A DNA stretch of 64,000 nucleotides from Rhodobacterales bacterium (lineage in GTDB: Bacteria; Pseudomonadota; Alphaproteobacteria; Rhodobacterales; Rhodobacteraceae), in the NCBI GenBank assembly GCA_021155205.1, contig JAJNPS010000048.1, positions 13,310-77,309 on the forward strand, written 5' to 3'. Of this stretch, positions 40,426 to 49,038 are shown piece after piece (position 1 is the stretch's first letter; the number at the start of each line of letters is the position of its first letter). The notes below the pieces were generated by a model. That model did not search any database. It was not told the origin of the DNA and saw only the letters and a list, made by a program, of their open reading frames with translations. The position numbers and the translations under genes are program-made.

Positions 40426-41094
40426 ATGAAAGCCGCCCGGATGACCCCGCGCCGTACCTATCGCCGAGAACCTGAGGAAAAGCGGCGCGAGGCGTTGATC
40501 GCGGCGGCGCTGGAACTGGTCGCCGAAGGCGGGCCAAAGGCCGCCACCGTGCGCGCGATCGCCGAACGCGCAGGGGTAACGGCGGGGCTGATCCGGCATT
40601 ATTTTGTGTCCAAGGATGACCTGTCGCAGGCTGCCTACCGCGCCCTGATGGACCGCATGACCGATGACACCGGGCACATGCTTGACGGTGTGCCACCCGA
40701 TCCGGTCATGCGGCTTGCGGTTTTTGTGTCGGCGACGCTGCGCCCGCCGGTCGTGGATGGCAAGGCGGTCGGCCTTTGGGCCGGGTTCATCCATCAGGTG
40801 CGTTCCGACCCTGCGCTCCTGGCGGTGCACGAGACCTCGTATCTTCGCTTCCGCGACGCCCTGCAGGCGCTGATCGCCGATCTGCCGCGCGCGGCGGATG
40901 CCGGCCAGTTGCGCCGTGAGGCGATTGCCTGCAACGCGGTCATCGACGGGCTCTGGCTCGAAGGCTCGGTCCTGCCCGACACCTTCGGCCCCGGCGAGAT
41001 CGAGCGGATCGGCCTCATTTCGGTTGGCGCACTGCTGGGCGTCAACCTTGTTGCGGCGCTTGCAGGCCTACCGCCCGGGCTGGGGGACACGTGA
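40426..41094 (+). CDS. TetR-family regulator, BetI-like
   Basis: This 222-residue regulator has HTH at about 20-65: KRREALIAAALELVAEGGPK, ATVRAIAERAGVTAGLIRHY, FVSKDDLSQAAYRALMDRM. The C-terminal domain (VGLWAGFIHQVRSDPALLAV) resembles the BetI/TetR_C_6 group. It overlaps the transaminase gene by one base (TGATG), so it is probably the local regulator of arginine breakdown. An ATG 15 bases further (40441) is an alternative start; neither has a strong ribosome-binding site. Confidence 0.87.
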   Translation: MKAARMTPRRTYRREPEEKRREALIAAALELVAEGGPKAATVRAIAERAGVTAGLIRHYFVSKDDLSQAAYRALMDRMTDDTGHMLDGVPPDPVMRLAVFVSATLRPPVVDGKAVGLWAGFIHQVRSDPALLAVHETSYLRFRDALQALIADLPRAADAGQLRREAIACNAVIDGLWLEGSVLPDTFGPGEIERIGLISVGALLGVNLVAALAGLPPGLGDT

Positions 41095-42275
41095 TGAGAT
41101 ATGCGGCCGTCACCGACCGTCTGGCCACCATGGGCGGCGCCCGTTGGGACATCCATGCCCGTGCCCGCGCGCTTCGGGCGGCGGGCGAGGCGGTGATCGA
41201 GCTGACCATCGGCGAGCCGGACGTGCCCACGCCGGATGCGCTGATCGACGTGGCCCATGCCGCCATGCGCGCGGGCCGGACCGGCTATTCCAACGGTCGG
41301 GGCGAACCGGGCGTCACTGACGCGCTGGCCGCCCGCTATTCGGCGCGAATCGGCCGCCCGTTCGGCCGCGAAAACATCCTGTGCCTGCCTGGCACGCAGA
41401 CCGCGCTTTACCTCATCCTGATGTCGCTGACCGGCGGCGGCGACGAAGTGCTGGTCGGCGATCCGGCCTATGCCACCTATGACGGGGTCATCGCGGCCAG
41501 CGGCGCGGTTTCGGTGCCGGTGCCGCTGCGCCCCGAACACGGCTTTCACATCCAGTCCGACGACATTGCCGCGCGGATCACGTCGCGCAGCCGGGTCCTG
41601 CTCCTGAACAGCCCCCACAATCCGACCGGCGCCGTCCTGTCGATGGCAGAACTCGCTATCCTTGGTCAATTGGCCGAACGGCACGATCTCTGGCTCGTCG
41701 CGGACGAGGTCTACGAGGATCTCGTCTATCCGGGCACCGGCTTTGCCTCGCCGCTGTCGCTCTCAAACCTGGCTGATCGCACCATTGTCACCTCGTCGAT
41801 TTCCAAATCCCACGCGGCGCCCGGCTTTCGGTCGGGCTGGTGCGTCGGCCCGGCCGAGTTCTGCACCCGCGCGCTACCCTTGTCGGAAACCATGCTGTTC
41901 GGCAGCCAGCCCTTCATCGCCGACATGACCGAGGCCGCGATCCGCGCCCCGTCGCCCGTGGCCGCCGGCATGACCGAACGGATGGCGCGTCGTGCGGCGC
42001 TGCTGCGCGACCGCCTGCAGGATGTGGCGGGCCTTGCCGTAAGCCAGCCGCGCGCGGGCATGTTCTCGCTGGTCGACATCCGTGCCACCGGCCTTTCGGG
42101 GCGCGACTTTGCGCTCGGACTGCTGGATACGGAAAAGGTGGCCGTGATGCCGGGCGAAAGTTTCGGCGCCAGCCTTGCAGGCTGGGTCCGGCTGGCTCTG
42201 ACGCAACCCGACGACATGACCGCCGAGGCCGCCGTCCGCATCGCACGCCATGCCGCCCGCCTGACAAGGGCGTGA
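41094..42275 (+). CDS. aruH: arginine:pyruvate transaminase-like class I aminotransferase
   Basis: This 393-residue PLP enzyme is expected to convert L-arginine plus pyruvate to 2-ketoarginine plus alanine. The N-terminus MRYAAVTDRLA and WDIHARARALR resembles Pseudomonas AruH. Fold-type I motifs are LNSPHNPTGAVLSM, LVADEVYEDLVYPG and SSISKSHAAPGFRSGWCVG, with the PLP Lys in SKSHA. GQPF-like and C-terminal RLALTQPDDM are also typical. The start ATG at 41094 overlaps the TetR stop; GTG at 41091 is an alternative. The next gene encodes the decarboxylase of the pathway, which supports the call. Other amino acids could also be substrates. Confidence 0.82.
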   Translation: MRYAAVTDRLATMGGARWDIHARARALRAAGEAVIELTIGEPDVPTPDALIDVAHAAMRAGRTGYSNGRGEPGVTDALAARYSARIGRPFGRENILCLPGTQTALYLILMSLTGGGDEVLVGDPAYATYDGVIAASGAVSVPVPLRPEHGFHIQSDDIAARITSRSRVLLLNSPHNPTGAVLSMAELAILGQLAERHDLWLVADEVYEDLVYPGTGFASPLSLSNLADRTIVTSSISKSHAAPGFRSGWCVGPAEFCTRALPLSETMLFGSQPFIADMTEAAIRAPSPVAAGMTERMARRAALLRDRLQDVAGLAVSQPRAGMFSLVDIRATGLSGRDFALGLLDTEKVAVMPGESFGASLAGWVRLALTQPDDMTAEAAVRIARHAARLTRA

Positions 42276-42295
42276 ACCAGAAAGGATCATCCGCC

Positions 42296-43873
42296 ATGCG
42301 CACCGTGGGCGAACGACTGGTCGAAGGCCTGGCCGAGCGCGGCGTCAGCGTCGTATTCGGCATCCCCGGCGTGCATACGGTGGAGCTGTACCGGGGCCTG
42401 TCCAACAGCCCGGTGCGCCATGTCACCGCGCGCCACGAACAGGGGGCGGCCTTCATGGCCGACGGTTATGCGCGGGTGTCCGGGCGGCCCGGCGTCGCCT
42501 TTGTCATTACCGGCCCCGGCCTGACCAACGCGCTGACCGCGATGGCGCAAGCCCGCGCGGATTCGGTGCCGATGCTGGTGATTTCGGGGGTGAACCACGG
42601 GTCTGTCCAGGGCCTTGGTCATGGCTGGCTGCATGAATTGCCAGAGCAGGCGGCGATGGTGCGCGCGCTGTGTCCGACGCGCCAGATCGGCGGTCCTGCG
42701 CAGGTCGGTGACGCGCTGGACTGGGCGTTTACCTTGCTGACCAGTGGTCGTCCCGGCCCGGTGCATCTGGAAGTTCCGACCGACGTGATGCCGATGCCTT
42801 GCGCGCCATTGCCTGCTCCGGCGCCGTTTCCGGCGAAAGTGGTGCCCGGTGATGGCGATCTGGCGGATGCAGCCACAAGACTGAACGCCGCCAGCCGGAT
42901 CGTGATCCTGTCCGGCGGCGGCGTCAGGGGTCAAGAGGTTGGCCTGCGCGCCCTTGCCGAAAGACTGGATGCCCCCGTGGTCCAGACAACCAACGCCCGG
43001 GGCATCATGCACCGCCACCCCCTTTGCGTGCCCGCCTCGCCCAGCCTCGAAGCCACCCGCGCGCTGGTCAGAGCCGCCGATCAGGTCCTGGCCATCGGAA
43101 CCGAGTTCGGGCCGACCGACTATGACATGTATGTCAATGCCGACTTTCCCGACATGCCGGGGCTGATCCGCATTGATGTGTCAGAGGTGCAACTGGCCAG
43201 ACGACCCGCTGCAGTCAAACTGTGCGGGGATGCAGGCGTCACCATGGCTGCATTGCTGCCCAGACTTGCCGCCAAATCCGGCGACGGTGCCGCGCGGGCC
43301 AAAATCGCCTGCACCGCCGCGCGCGCCGAACTTGCCGAGGCAAACGCGGCCATGCGCGGCCAGTTGGCAATGGTCGAGGCGATCCGCGACGCAATCCCGC
43401 GCGCCATCATCGTCGGTGACAGCACGCAGCCGGTCTACGCCGCGAACCTGTTTTACAGCCATGACCGCCCCGGCGGCTGGTTCAATGCCGCCACCGGATA
43501 TGGTGCCTTGGGCTATGCCACCGGCGCCGCCGTTGGTGCCGCGATGGCCGCACCGGGCACGCCGGTCGTCTGCCTGATCGGCGATGGCGGGCTGCAGTTC
43601 AGCCCGGGCGAACTGCGGACGGCGGTCGACGAACACTTGCCGATCACCTATGTCGTCTGGAACAACGCCGGTTTCCGCGAGATTGCCGAGGCGATGGCCG
43701 GGGCTGGCACCGAAGTCATCGGCTGCACCCCGTCGCCGTTGAAAATGAAACCCTTCGCCGCGGCGTGCGACCTGCCGTTTCGGTCGGTCGCCGAGGACCC
43801 TGCGGCACTCGCCAACGCCCTGCGCCAGCCACAGCAGGGTCCAAGGATGATCGAGGTGCGTGTCGGGGCGTAG
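42296..43873 (+). CDS. aruI: 5-guanidino-2-oxopentanoate decarboxylase-like ThDP enzyme
   Basis: This 525-residue thiamine-diphosphate enzyme is expected to decarboxylate 2-ketoarginine to 4-guanidinobutyraldehyde. The N-terminal domain carries FGIPGVHTVELYRGLSN, the activating Glu in RHEQGAAFMADGYARVSG and FVITGPGLTNALTAMAQA, close to Pseudomonas AruI. The ThDP/Mg site is IGDGGLQFSPGELRTAVDEH with NNAG. The ATG at 42296 follows AAAGGATC. Acetolactate synthase is the main alternative, but the N-terminal blocks and the neighbouring transaminase favour AruI. The following aldehyde dehydrogenase step (KauB) is not encoded here. Confidence 0.85.
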   Translation: MRTVGERLVEGLAERGVSVVFGIPGVHTVELYRGLSNSPVRHVTARHEQGAAFMADGYARVSGRPGVAFVITGPGLTNALTAMAQARADSVPMLVISGVNHGSVQGLGHGWLHELPEQAAMVRALCPTRQIGGPAQVGDALDWAFTLLTSGRPGPVHLEVPTDVMPMPCAPLPAPAPFPAKVVPGDGDLADAATRLNAASRIVILSGGGVRGQEVGLRALAERLDAPVVQTTNARGIMHRHPLCVPASPSLEATRALVRAADQVLAIGTEFGPTDYDMYVNADFPDMPGLIRIDVSEVQLARRPAAVKLCGDAGVTMAALLPRLAAKSGDGAARAKIACTAARAELAEANAAMRGQLAMVEAIRDAIPRAIIVGDSTQPVYAANLFYSHDRPGGWFNAATGYGALGYATGAAVGAAMAAPGTPVVCLIGDGGLQFSPGELRTAVDEHLPITYVVWNNAGFREIAEAMAGAGTEVIGCTPSPLKMKPFAAACDLPFRSVAEDPAALANALRQPQQGPRMIEVRVGA

Positions 43874-43953
43874 ATCCCCCACTGTCGTCCAGGAAAAATC
43901 CGCTCCCCCGCCCCCCCTTTCTTTTGATCAAATTCTGCGCCATAAGCCCCGCC

Positions 43954-45345
43954 ATGCCCGCGACCCGCACCACGACACCACCACACGACCTGATTGCCGG
44001 GATCGCCCCCGCGCAGCTTGCCGCATTCGCCGCGCGCGAATCCGCCCGCTTTGCCGCCAGCCGCCCGAAATCGCTGGCTGCCCGCGCGGCCCTTGCGGAC
44101 AGCTACCTGTCGGGCGTCCCGATGCACTGGATGACCGACTGGCCGATGCCGCATCTGCCGCTGGTCGCCCACGCCAAGGGCGCGCGCCTGACCGACATCG
44201 ACGGCTATGACATCGACGACTTCTGCCTTGGTGATACCGGCTCCATGTTCGGCCATTCGCCCGCCCCGGTGGCGAAAGCGATCCGCAGGCAGGCGCGTCT
44301 GGGCCTGACCTACATGCTGCCGAGCGAAGAGGCGATCGCGGCGGGGCATCTGTTGTGCGAGACGTTTGGCCATTTCCAGTGGCAGATTGCCACCACCGCG
44401 ACCGACGCCAACCGTTTTGCCCTGCGCGTCGCCCGCGCGGTCACGGGGCGGCCCAAGGTGCTGGTGTTCAACGGCTGCTATCATGGCACCGTCGATGACA
44501 CGATGGTCACGCTTCAGGGCAAAAAGACCATCACCCGCCCCGGCCTTCTGGGCCAGTCTACCGATCTGTCAAAATCCGCAGTCTGTTGCGAATTCAATGA
44601 TCTGCAAGGCGTAGCTCTGGCATTGTCTCAAGGCGATGTCGCCGCCATCCTGACCGAGCCGGTGATGACCAATTCCTGCATGGTCCTGCCCGATCCCGGT
44701 TTCCTGGCGGGTCTGCGCGACCTTGCGACCCAGCACGGCGCGCTGCTGATCATCGACGAAACCCACACCATTTCTACCGGCCATGGCGGCTATGCCCGTG
44801 TCCACGGTCTGCAGCCCGATATGTTCGTCGCGGGCAAATGCGTGGCGGGGGGCATGCCGACGGCGGTCTGGGGCATGACCGATGCCGTCGCCGGGCGCTA
44901 TCACACCGTCAACGCCAGCCGCGCCTCGGGCCATTCCGGCATGGGCACCACGCTCAGCGCCAACCCGATGCAGTTCGCCTGCCTCGTGGCCACCCTGGCG
45001 CAGGTCGCGACCCCTGCCGCCTATGCCCTTATGGAAAAGGGCGCCGAACGTCTGTCGGGGGGCCTTGCCGATGTCATCGCCCGCCACAATGCCCCCTGGC
45101 ACGTCGTCCGCGTCGGCGCGCGTGTCGAATTCATCTGCGCCCCCGGCCCCCTGATGAACGGCGCCGAGGCCGCACACGCCCACCAGCCCCAGGTCGAGGC
45201 CGCACTCCACACCGCCCTCCTCAACCGTGGCACCCTGATCGCGCCGTTCCACAACATGATGCTGGTCAGCCCCGCCACCAAAAAGGGCCAGATCGACCGC
45301 CTGATCTCCAGCTTCGACGAAATCCTGACCGCCCTTTTCCCCTGA
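43954..45345 (+). CDS. class III aminotransferase (GSA-aminotransferase-like)
   Basis: This 463-residue PLP transaminase has the class III motifs IDGYDIDDFCLGDTGSMFG, FNGCYHGTVDDTM and LLIIDETHTISTGHGG. The PLP Lys is in FVAGKCVAGGMPTAVWGM. It belongs to the glutamate-1-semialdehyde-aminomutase-like group often annotated as aspartate aminotransferase family. Next to PuuA and downstream of AruHI, it could transaminate GABA, putrescine or a guanidino amine, but the substrate is not determined by sequence. The start is ATG 43954; the 80-bp gap before it includes an AT-rich part that may hold a promoter. Confidence 0.82.
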   Translation: MPATRTTTPPHDLIAGIAPAQLAAFAARESARFAASRPKSLAARAALADSYLSGVPMHWMTDWPMPHLPLVAHAKGARLTDIDGYDIDDFCLGDTGSMFGHSPAPVAKAIRRQARLGLTYMLPSEEAIAAGHLLCETFGHFQWQIATTATDANRFALRVARAVTGRPKVLVFNGCYHGTVDDTMVTLQGKKTITRPGLLGQSTDLSKSAVCCEFNDLQGVALALSQGDVAAILTEPVMTNSCMVLPDPGFLAGLRDLATQHGALLIIDETHTISTGHGGYARVHGLQPDMFVAGKCVAGGMPTAVWGMTDAVAGRYHTVNASRASGHSGMGTTLSANPMQFACLVATLAQVATPAAYALMEKGAERLSGGLADVIARHNAPWHVVRVGARVEFICAPGPLMNGAEAAHAHQPQVEAALHTALLNRGTLIAPFHNMMLVSPATKKGQIDRLISSFDEILTALFP

Positions 45346-45351
45346 GAACCC

Positions 45352-46743
45352 ATGACCGACATCAGCCCCTCCGGCTCTGCCCCATCCGAAGCCGAGGCCT
45401 TTCTTACCGCCCATCCCGAGATCGAGGCCTTTGACCTCGTCTTGCACGATTGCAACGGCATCGGCCGGGGAAAGATCATCCGGCGCCACGAGCTATTGTC
45501 CTTTTTCAAGAGCGGGCGGCATCTGCCGATCTCCATCCTCGGTCTCGACATCTGCGGCGAGGATGTGCATGAGACCGGCCTCATCTGGGACCAGGGCGAC
45601 GGCGACCTGCGCGCCTGGCCCATCCCCGGCACGCTGAAGCCCCTGCACAACACGCGCCCCCCGCGCGGCGAAGTCTTCATGTCGATGTACATGCTCGATG
45701 GCGCAGCCATGACCTCCGACCCCCGCCACGCGCTTCAACGGCAGGTGGACGCACTGGCCGTCAAAGGCCTCCACCCCTCCGGCGCATTCGAGTTGGAATT
45801 TTTCCTGCTGTCGAACGAACGCGGCCCCGACGGCAAGATGGTCCCCGCCGCCGACGTGCTGGACGGCCGCCCCTCGACCAAGACCGAGGTGTATTCCGTC
45901 GATCACCTGCACGGCATGCTGCCCCTGTTCAGCGACATCTATGCTGGCGCCGAAAAGGCCGGCATCAAGGCCGAGACCATGATCAGCGAATACGCCCCCG
46001 GCCAGTACGAATTGACGCTGCATTACCGTACCGACGTGATGCAGGCCGCCGATGACCTGATCCGGCTGAAACGCATCGTCCGCGCGCAAGCACGCGCGCA
46101 TGGCGTGGCCGCCTGTTTCATGGCCAAGCCGAACGAGAACTATGCCGGTTCGGGGATGCATTTCCATGTCTCGATGATGGACGACGCCGGGGCGAACATC
46201 TTCATCGAAGACAAATCCGGCACGTGGAATCCGAGCCTCCTGCACGCCCTTGGTGGTCTGCGCGCGACGATGGGGGAATCGATGCTGGTCTTTGCCCCCC
46301 ATGCCAATTCCTGGCGCCGGTTCGCCAGCCAGTCCTACGCGCCGGTCAGCCCGACCTGGGGCGTCAACAACCGCTCGGTCGCGCTGCGCATCCCGGCAGG
46401 GGATGTGCAAGCGCGCCGGATCGAACATCGCCCCGCGGGCGTCGATGCGAACCCCTATCTGGTCGCGGCGACCGTGCTTGCGGGCATCCGCCACGGCATG
46501 GACCACCGGATCGACCCCGGCCCGGAAACCACCGGCAACGGCTATGTCGACGGCGCGGACGCGCCTGCGATCCCGGTTGACTGGCGGGGGGCGATCGAGG
46601 CGGCGAAGGCGTCGGCGTTCCTCAAGGACGCGCTGGGCGAGGACATGCACCGCACCTTCACGGCGATCAAGGCGGCGGAATATGCACGGGTGCAAAGGAC
46701 GGTGTCAGAAGTGGATTTCGACCTTTATCTCCACACGGTCTGA
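45352..46743 (+). CDS. puuA: gamma-glutamylputrescine synthetase-like glutamine synthetase
   Basis: This 463-residue glutamine-synthetase-fold ligase has FDLVLHDCNGIGRGKIIRRH in the N-terminal beta-grasp domain. Metal and substrate motifs are FELEFFLLS, MISEYAPGQYELTL, GSGMHFHVSMMDDAG, NSWRRFASQSYAP and VNNRSVALRIP. The C-terminus ends YLHTV exactly as in E. coli PuuA. The expected reaction is ATP-dependent gamma-glutamylation of an amine such as putrescine. It starts six bases after the aminotransferase gene. The other Puu enzymes (PuuB, PuuC, PuuD) are not in the window. Confidence 0.85.
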   Translation: MTDISPSGSAPSEAEAFLTAHPEIEAFDLVLHDCNGIGRGKIIRRHELLSFFKSGRHLPISILGLDICGEDVHETGLIWDQGDGDLRAWPIPGTLKPLHNTRPPRGEVFMSMYMLDGAAMTSDPRHALQRQVDALAVKGLHPSGAFELEFFLLSNERGPDGKMVPAADVLDGRPSTKTEVYSVDHLHGMLPLFSDIYAGAEKAGIKAETMISEYAPGQYELTLHYRTDVMQAADDLIRLKRIVRAQARAHGVAACFMAKPNENYAGSGMHFHVSMMDDAGANIFIEDKSGTWNPSLLHALGGLRATMGESMLVFAPHANSWRRFASQSYAPVSPTWGVNNRSVALRIPAGDVQARRIEHRPAGVDANPYLVAATVLAGIRHGMDHRIDPGPETTGNGYVDGADAPAIPVDWRGAIEAAKASAFLKDALGEDMHRTFTAIKAAEYARVQRTVSEVDFDLYLHTV

Positions 46744-46748
46744 CAGCG

Positions 46749-46771
46749 AAAAATCTTCGCCGAAAATCTTT
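46749..46771. repeat. imperfect AT-rich palindrome between convergent genes
   Basis: AAAATCTTCG and CGAAAATCTT flank one base and match in 8 of 10 pairs. The core TTCGCCGAA is shared with the perfect palindrome at 53734-53758. It sits between the puuA stop and the cbiX-like stop, and could act as a bidirectional terminator. Confidence 0.55.
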
Positions 46772-47483
46772 ATCCTGTCTTGCACGTCCATCGGCAGTCG
46801 CCCGCACAGACCGGCTTTGCCGCCAAGATCGCCGCCGCCACGATCCCCGGCACCCGCGCGTCGAGGCCGACGGGCGGCAAAATCCGCCCCTGAAAGCCAG
46901 CCTTGTCCAGCGCCGCCGGAATGTCCTCCGACACATGCCCCCCGGCTGCGGCAAAGAACGGCAGGCACACCGCCCCCGGGCCAAAACCCCGCACGCCGTG
47001 CAGTTGCGGCGCCTGGTCGATGAAGGCCGCGTCCGCCCGCACCCCGGCCTCGACCGCGATCCGCCCGGCCACATGCCGCGCGATATCGGACGGGACGGGC
47101 GACTTGAACGACCCATGCGCCGCCAGCAGCACCTGATCCGCCGCCGCTTCGCGCGCCAGTGTGACACACAGATCATGCACCATGGGATCGCAGCCGAACG
47201 GTTCCAGCACCTGCCAGCCCGGGACGCCGCCCGCCCGCAGGTGTTCCGGGATCGCAACGCGGGTGAAATACCCTCCCGTCATGAACATCGGAAAGATCAC
47301 GCCCGCAGGCATTGCCGACGCCACGGCGGCAAGCGCCCCCTTTTCGGCCAGGGTCGCCGACCCGACCTGCCAACCTGCCAGCAACACGCTCACCCTTGCC
47401 GCGAAGGCCGCCAGCGCCCGCGACGCCGGTTCCGGCTCCGAGGGCTGCCCATGGGTCACGATGATCGCGGTCCGTGCGGTCAT
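46770..47483 (-). CDS. CbiX/SirB-domain chelatase-like protein
   Basis: This 237-residue protein has the class II chelatase pattern. The first domain carries AIIVTHGQPSEPEP, FPMFMTGGYFTRVAIPEHL, and the second AAHGSFKSPVPSDIARHV with LPFFAAAGGHVSEDIP. His residues in THG and AGGH are the likely metal ligands. CbiX/SirB proteins insert Co2+ or Fe2+ into sirohydrochlorin. No other cobalamin or siroheme genes are nearby, so the substrate is uncertain. It is the third gene of a minus-strand run with the SDR and SGNH genes (7-bp gap). Confidence 0.8.
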   Translation of the reverse strand: MTARTAIIVTHGQPSEPEPASRALAAFAARVSVLLAGWQVGSATLAEKGALAAVASAMPAGVIFPMFMTGGYFTRVAIPEHLRAGGVPGWQVLEPFGCDPMVHDLCVTLAREAAADQVLLAAHGSFKSPVPSDIARHVAGRIAVEAGVRADAAFIDQAPQLHGVRGFGPGAVCLPFFAAAGGHVSEDIPAALDKAGFQGRILPPVGLDARVPGIVAAAILAAKPVCAGDCRWTCKTG

Positions 47484-47490
47484 GGCCCCA

Positions 47491-48129
47491 TCACGGGAAA
47501 TGCCGCCGGATCAGCGCGGCGAATGCCTCGGCCAGCACGGGGTTCGCGGTCCCGTCATAGTGGATGCCATCGAGTTGCGACACCCTCACCAACGTCCCCG
47601 CATCCAGGAAGGGCACCCCGAGGCGCCCCGCCACCTCGCCGATCCGCGCTGCCAGCAGCGCCGACTTCGCCGCCCCGCCCTGAAACATCTCGGCCAGCGC
47701 ACCCACCTCCCGGATCGGCGGTGGCGCCACCAGAACGACGTCCGGCGCGCGCGCCTGCGGCCCAGCCCCCGACGCCCGCACCATCAGCACCAGACGCTCC
47801 AGCGACAGCGCGATATCGGTGGCATTCAGCGAAAAACGTCCCTTCAGGTCGTTCGTGCCCAGCATGATCAGCACCACATCGATCGGCTGGTGTGTCTCCA
47901 GCAGCGACGGCAGCACGGTCTTGCCGTTGCGATGCGCGCCCTCGACCGGGTCATCATGCACCGTCGTCCGCCCCGGATGCCCTTCGGCGATTACCTCCCA
48001 GCCGGGCAGCAGCTTCGCCAGCCGCCCCGGCCAGCGGTCCTCGCGCGAAAACCGCCCCGCGCCGGCTAGATCCGGCATCGGCATCGTGCCATGGGTATTG
48101 CTGTCGCCAAAAAGCAAAAGCGTGCGCAT
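47491..48129 (-). CDS. SGNH/GDSL-family hydrolase
   Basis: This 212-residue esterase-like enzyme has block I RTLLLFGDSNTHGT with the nucleophile Ser near residue 10. Block II Gly is in AEGHPGRTT, block III is IMLGTNDLK and block V is QLDGIHYDG with Asp and His. There is no signal peptide, so it is probably cytoplasmic. It resembles arylesterase/acyl-CoA thioesterase-like SGNH enzymes. The ATG at 48129 follows GGAG, 10 bases after the SDR stop; the earlier in-frame ATG at 48183 lies inside the SDR gene. Confidence 0.88.
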   Translation of the reverse strand: MRTLLLFGDSNTHGTMPMPDLAGAGRFSREDRWPGRLAKLLPGWEVIAEGHPGRTTVHDDPVEGAHRNGKTVLPSLLETHQPIDVVLIMLGTNDLKGRFSLNATDIALSLERLVLMVRASGAGPQARAPDVVLVAPPPIREVGALAEMFQGGAAKSALLAARIGEVAGRLGVPFLDAGTLVRVSQLDGIHYDGTANPVLAEAFAALIRRHFP

Positions 48130-48139
48130 CGCTGCTCCT

Positions 48140-48904
48140 TCAGGTTTCATAGGGCCAGTTGGCTTGGCTGAACGCGCCGCCATCCACCATCAGCGTCTGG
48201 CCGGTGACAAAATCCGCCGCATCCGACAGGAAATACAGCATCGGGCCGACGATGTCCTGCGGCACGCCGACCCGGCGCAGGGGTGTGACCCTGGCCCACG
48301 TCCCGGCATAATCGCCCGCTTCCGCCGCCGTTCGTTCCGTCGCGATGGCGCCCGGCGCCACGCAGTTTACGCGGATGCCGTGCGGCCCAAGTTCCACCGC
48401 GGCAACCTTGGTGAACTGTTCGATGCCGCCCTTTGACGCTGTGTAATCGACAAGCTTTGGAAAGGCGTGCTTGTTGCAGCCCGACCCGAGGTTGACGATC
48501 GACCCTCCCTGCCCCGCTGCCACCATCGCGCGGGCCGCGGTTTGCGTGTTCAGAAACGTCCCCCGCAGATTGGTGCGCATCACCAGATCCCACTGGTCGG
48601 CCCGCAAATCCAGCAGACTGGCCCAGGTCTGCACGCCCGCATTGTTGATCAGCGCGCTTGGGGCGGCACCGGCCCAGTCCTGCGCCGCCTTATGGCTGTC
48701 GGCGACGTCGCCCTCATCCCCCGCATCCGCCACCAGCGCCAGCGCCCGGCCGCCGATGCCCGCCACCTGATCGCAGACGAGGCGCGCGGCGGCCGCATCG
48801 CCCAGATGGGTAAAGGCGACATCATACCCCACCCCGGCCAGACCCGTGACCAGCGTCCGCCCGATGGCCGAGGTCCCCGCCGTCACAAATGCCAGTCGCG
48901 CCAT
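48140..48904 (-). CDS. short-chain dehydrogenase/reductase
   Basis: This 254-residue NAD(P)-dependent oxidoreductase has the cofactor motif FVTAGTSAIGRTLV (an AGTSAIG variant of TGxxxGIG), NNAG (LINNAGVQTW), catalytic Ser in VNLGSGCNKHA and YxxxK as DYTASKGGIEQF. The PG motif NCVAPGAIATERT and the C-terminal GQTLMVDGGAF are typical of classical SDRs. The first Gly of the cofactor motif is replaced by Ala. It is divergent from the LacI gene, so it may belong to the same sugar or polyol regulon. Confidence 0.9.
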   Translation of the reverse strand: MARLAFVTAGTSAIGRTLVTGLAGVGYDVAFTHLGDAAAARLVCDQVAGIGGRALALVADAGDEGDVADSHKAAQDWAGAAPSALINNAGVQTWASLLDLRADQWDLVMRTNLRGTFLNTQTAARAMVAAGQGGSIVNLGSGCNKHAFPKLVDYTASKGGIEQFTKVAAVELGPHGIRVNCVAPGAIATERTAAEAGDYAGTWARVTPLRRVGVPQDIVGPMLYFLSDAADFVTGQTLMVDGGAFSQANWPYET

Positions 48905-49038
48905 CGCCTTCCCCCGCCTTGTCCCCGTTGCGCGATCCTATCGCCGTGCGCGCGGCAGGAAAGCGAAAACGTAGAAGATTGACGTACATCAGCCAAGCGT
49001 CGATAACGGACGCACCATGACCCTTTCAGGCCGACCCG

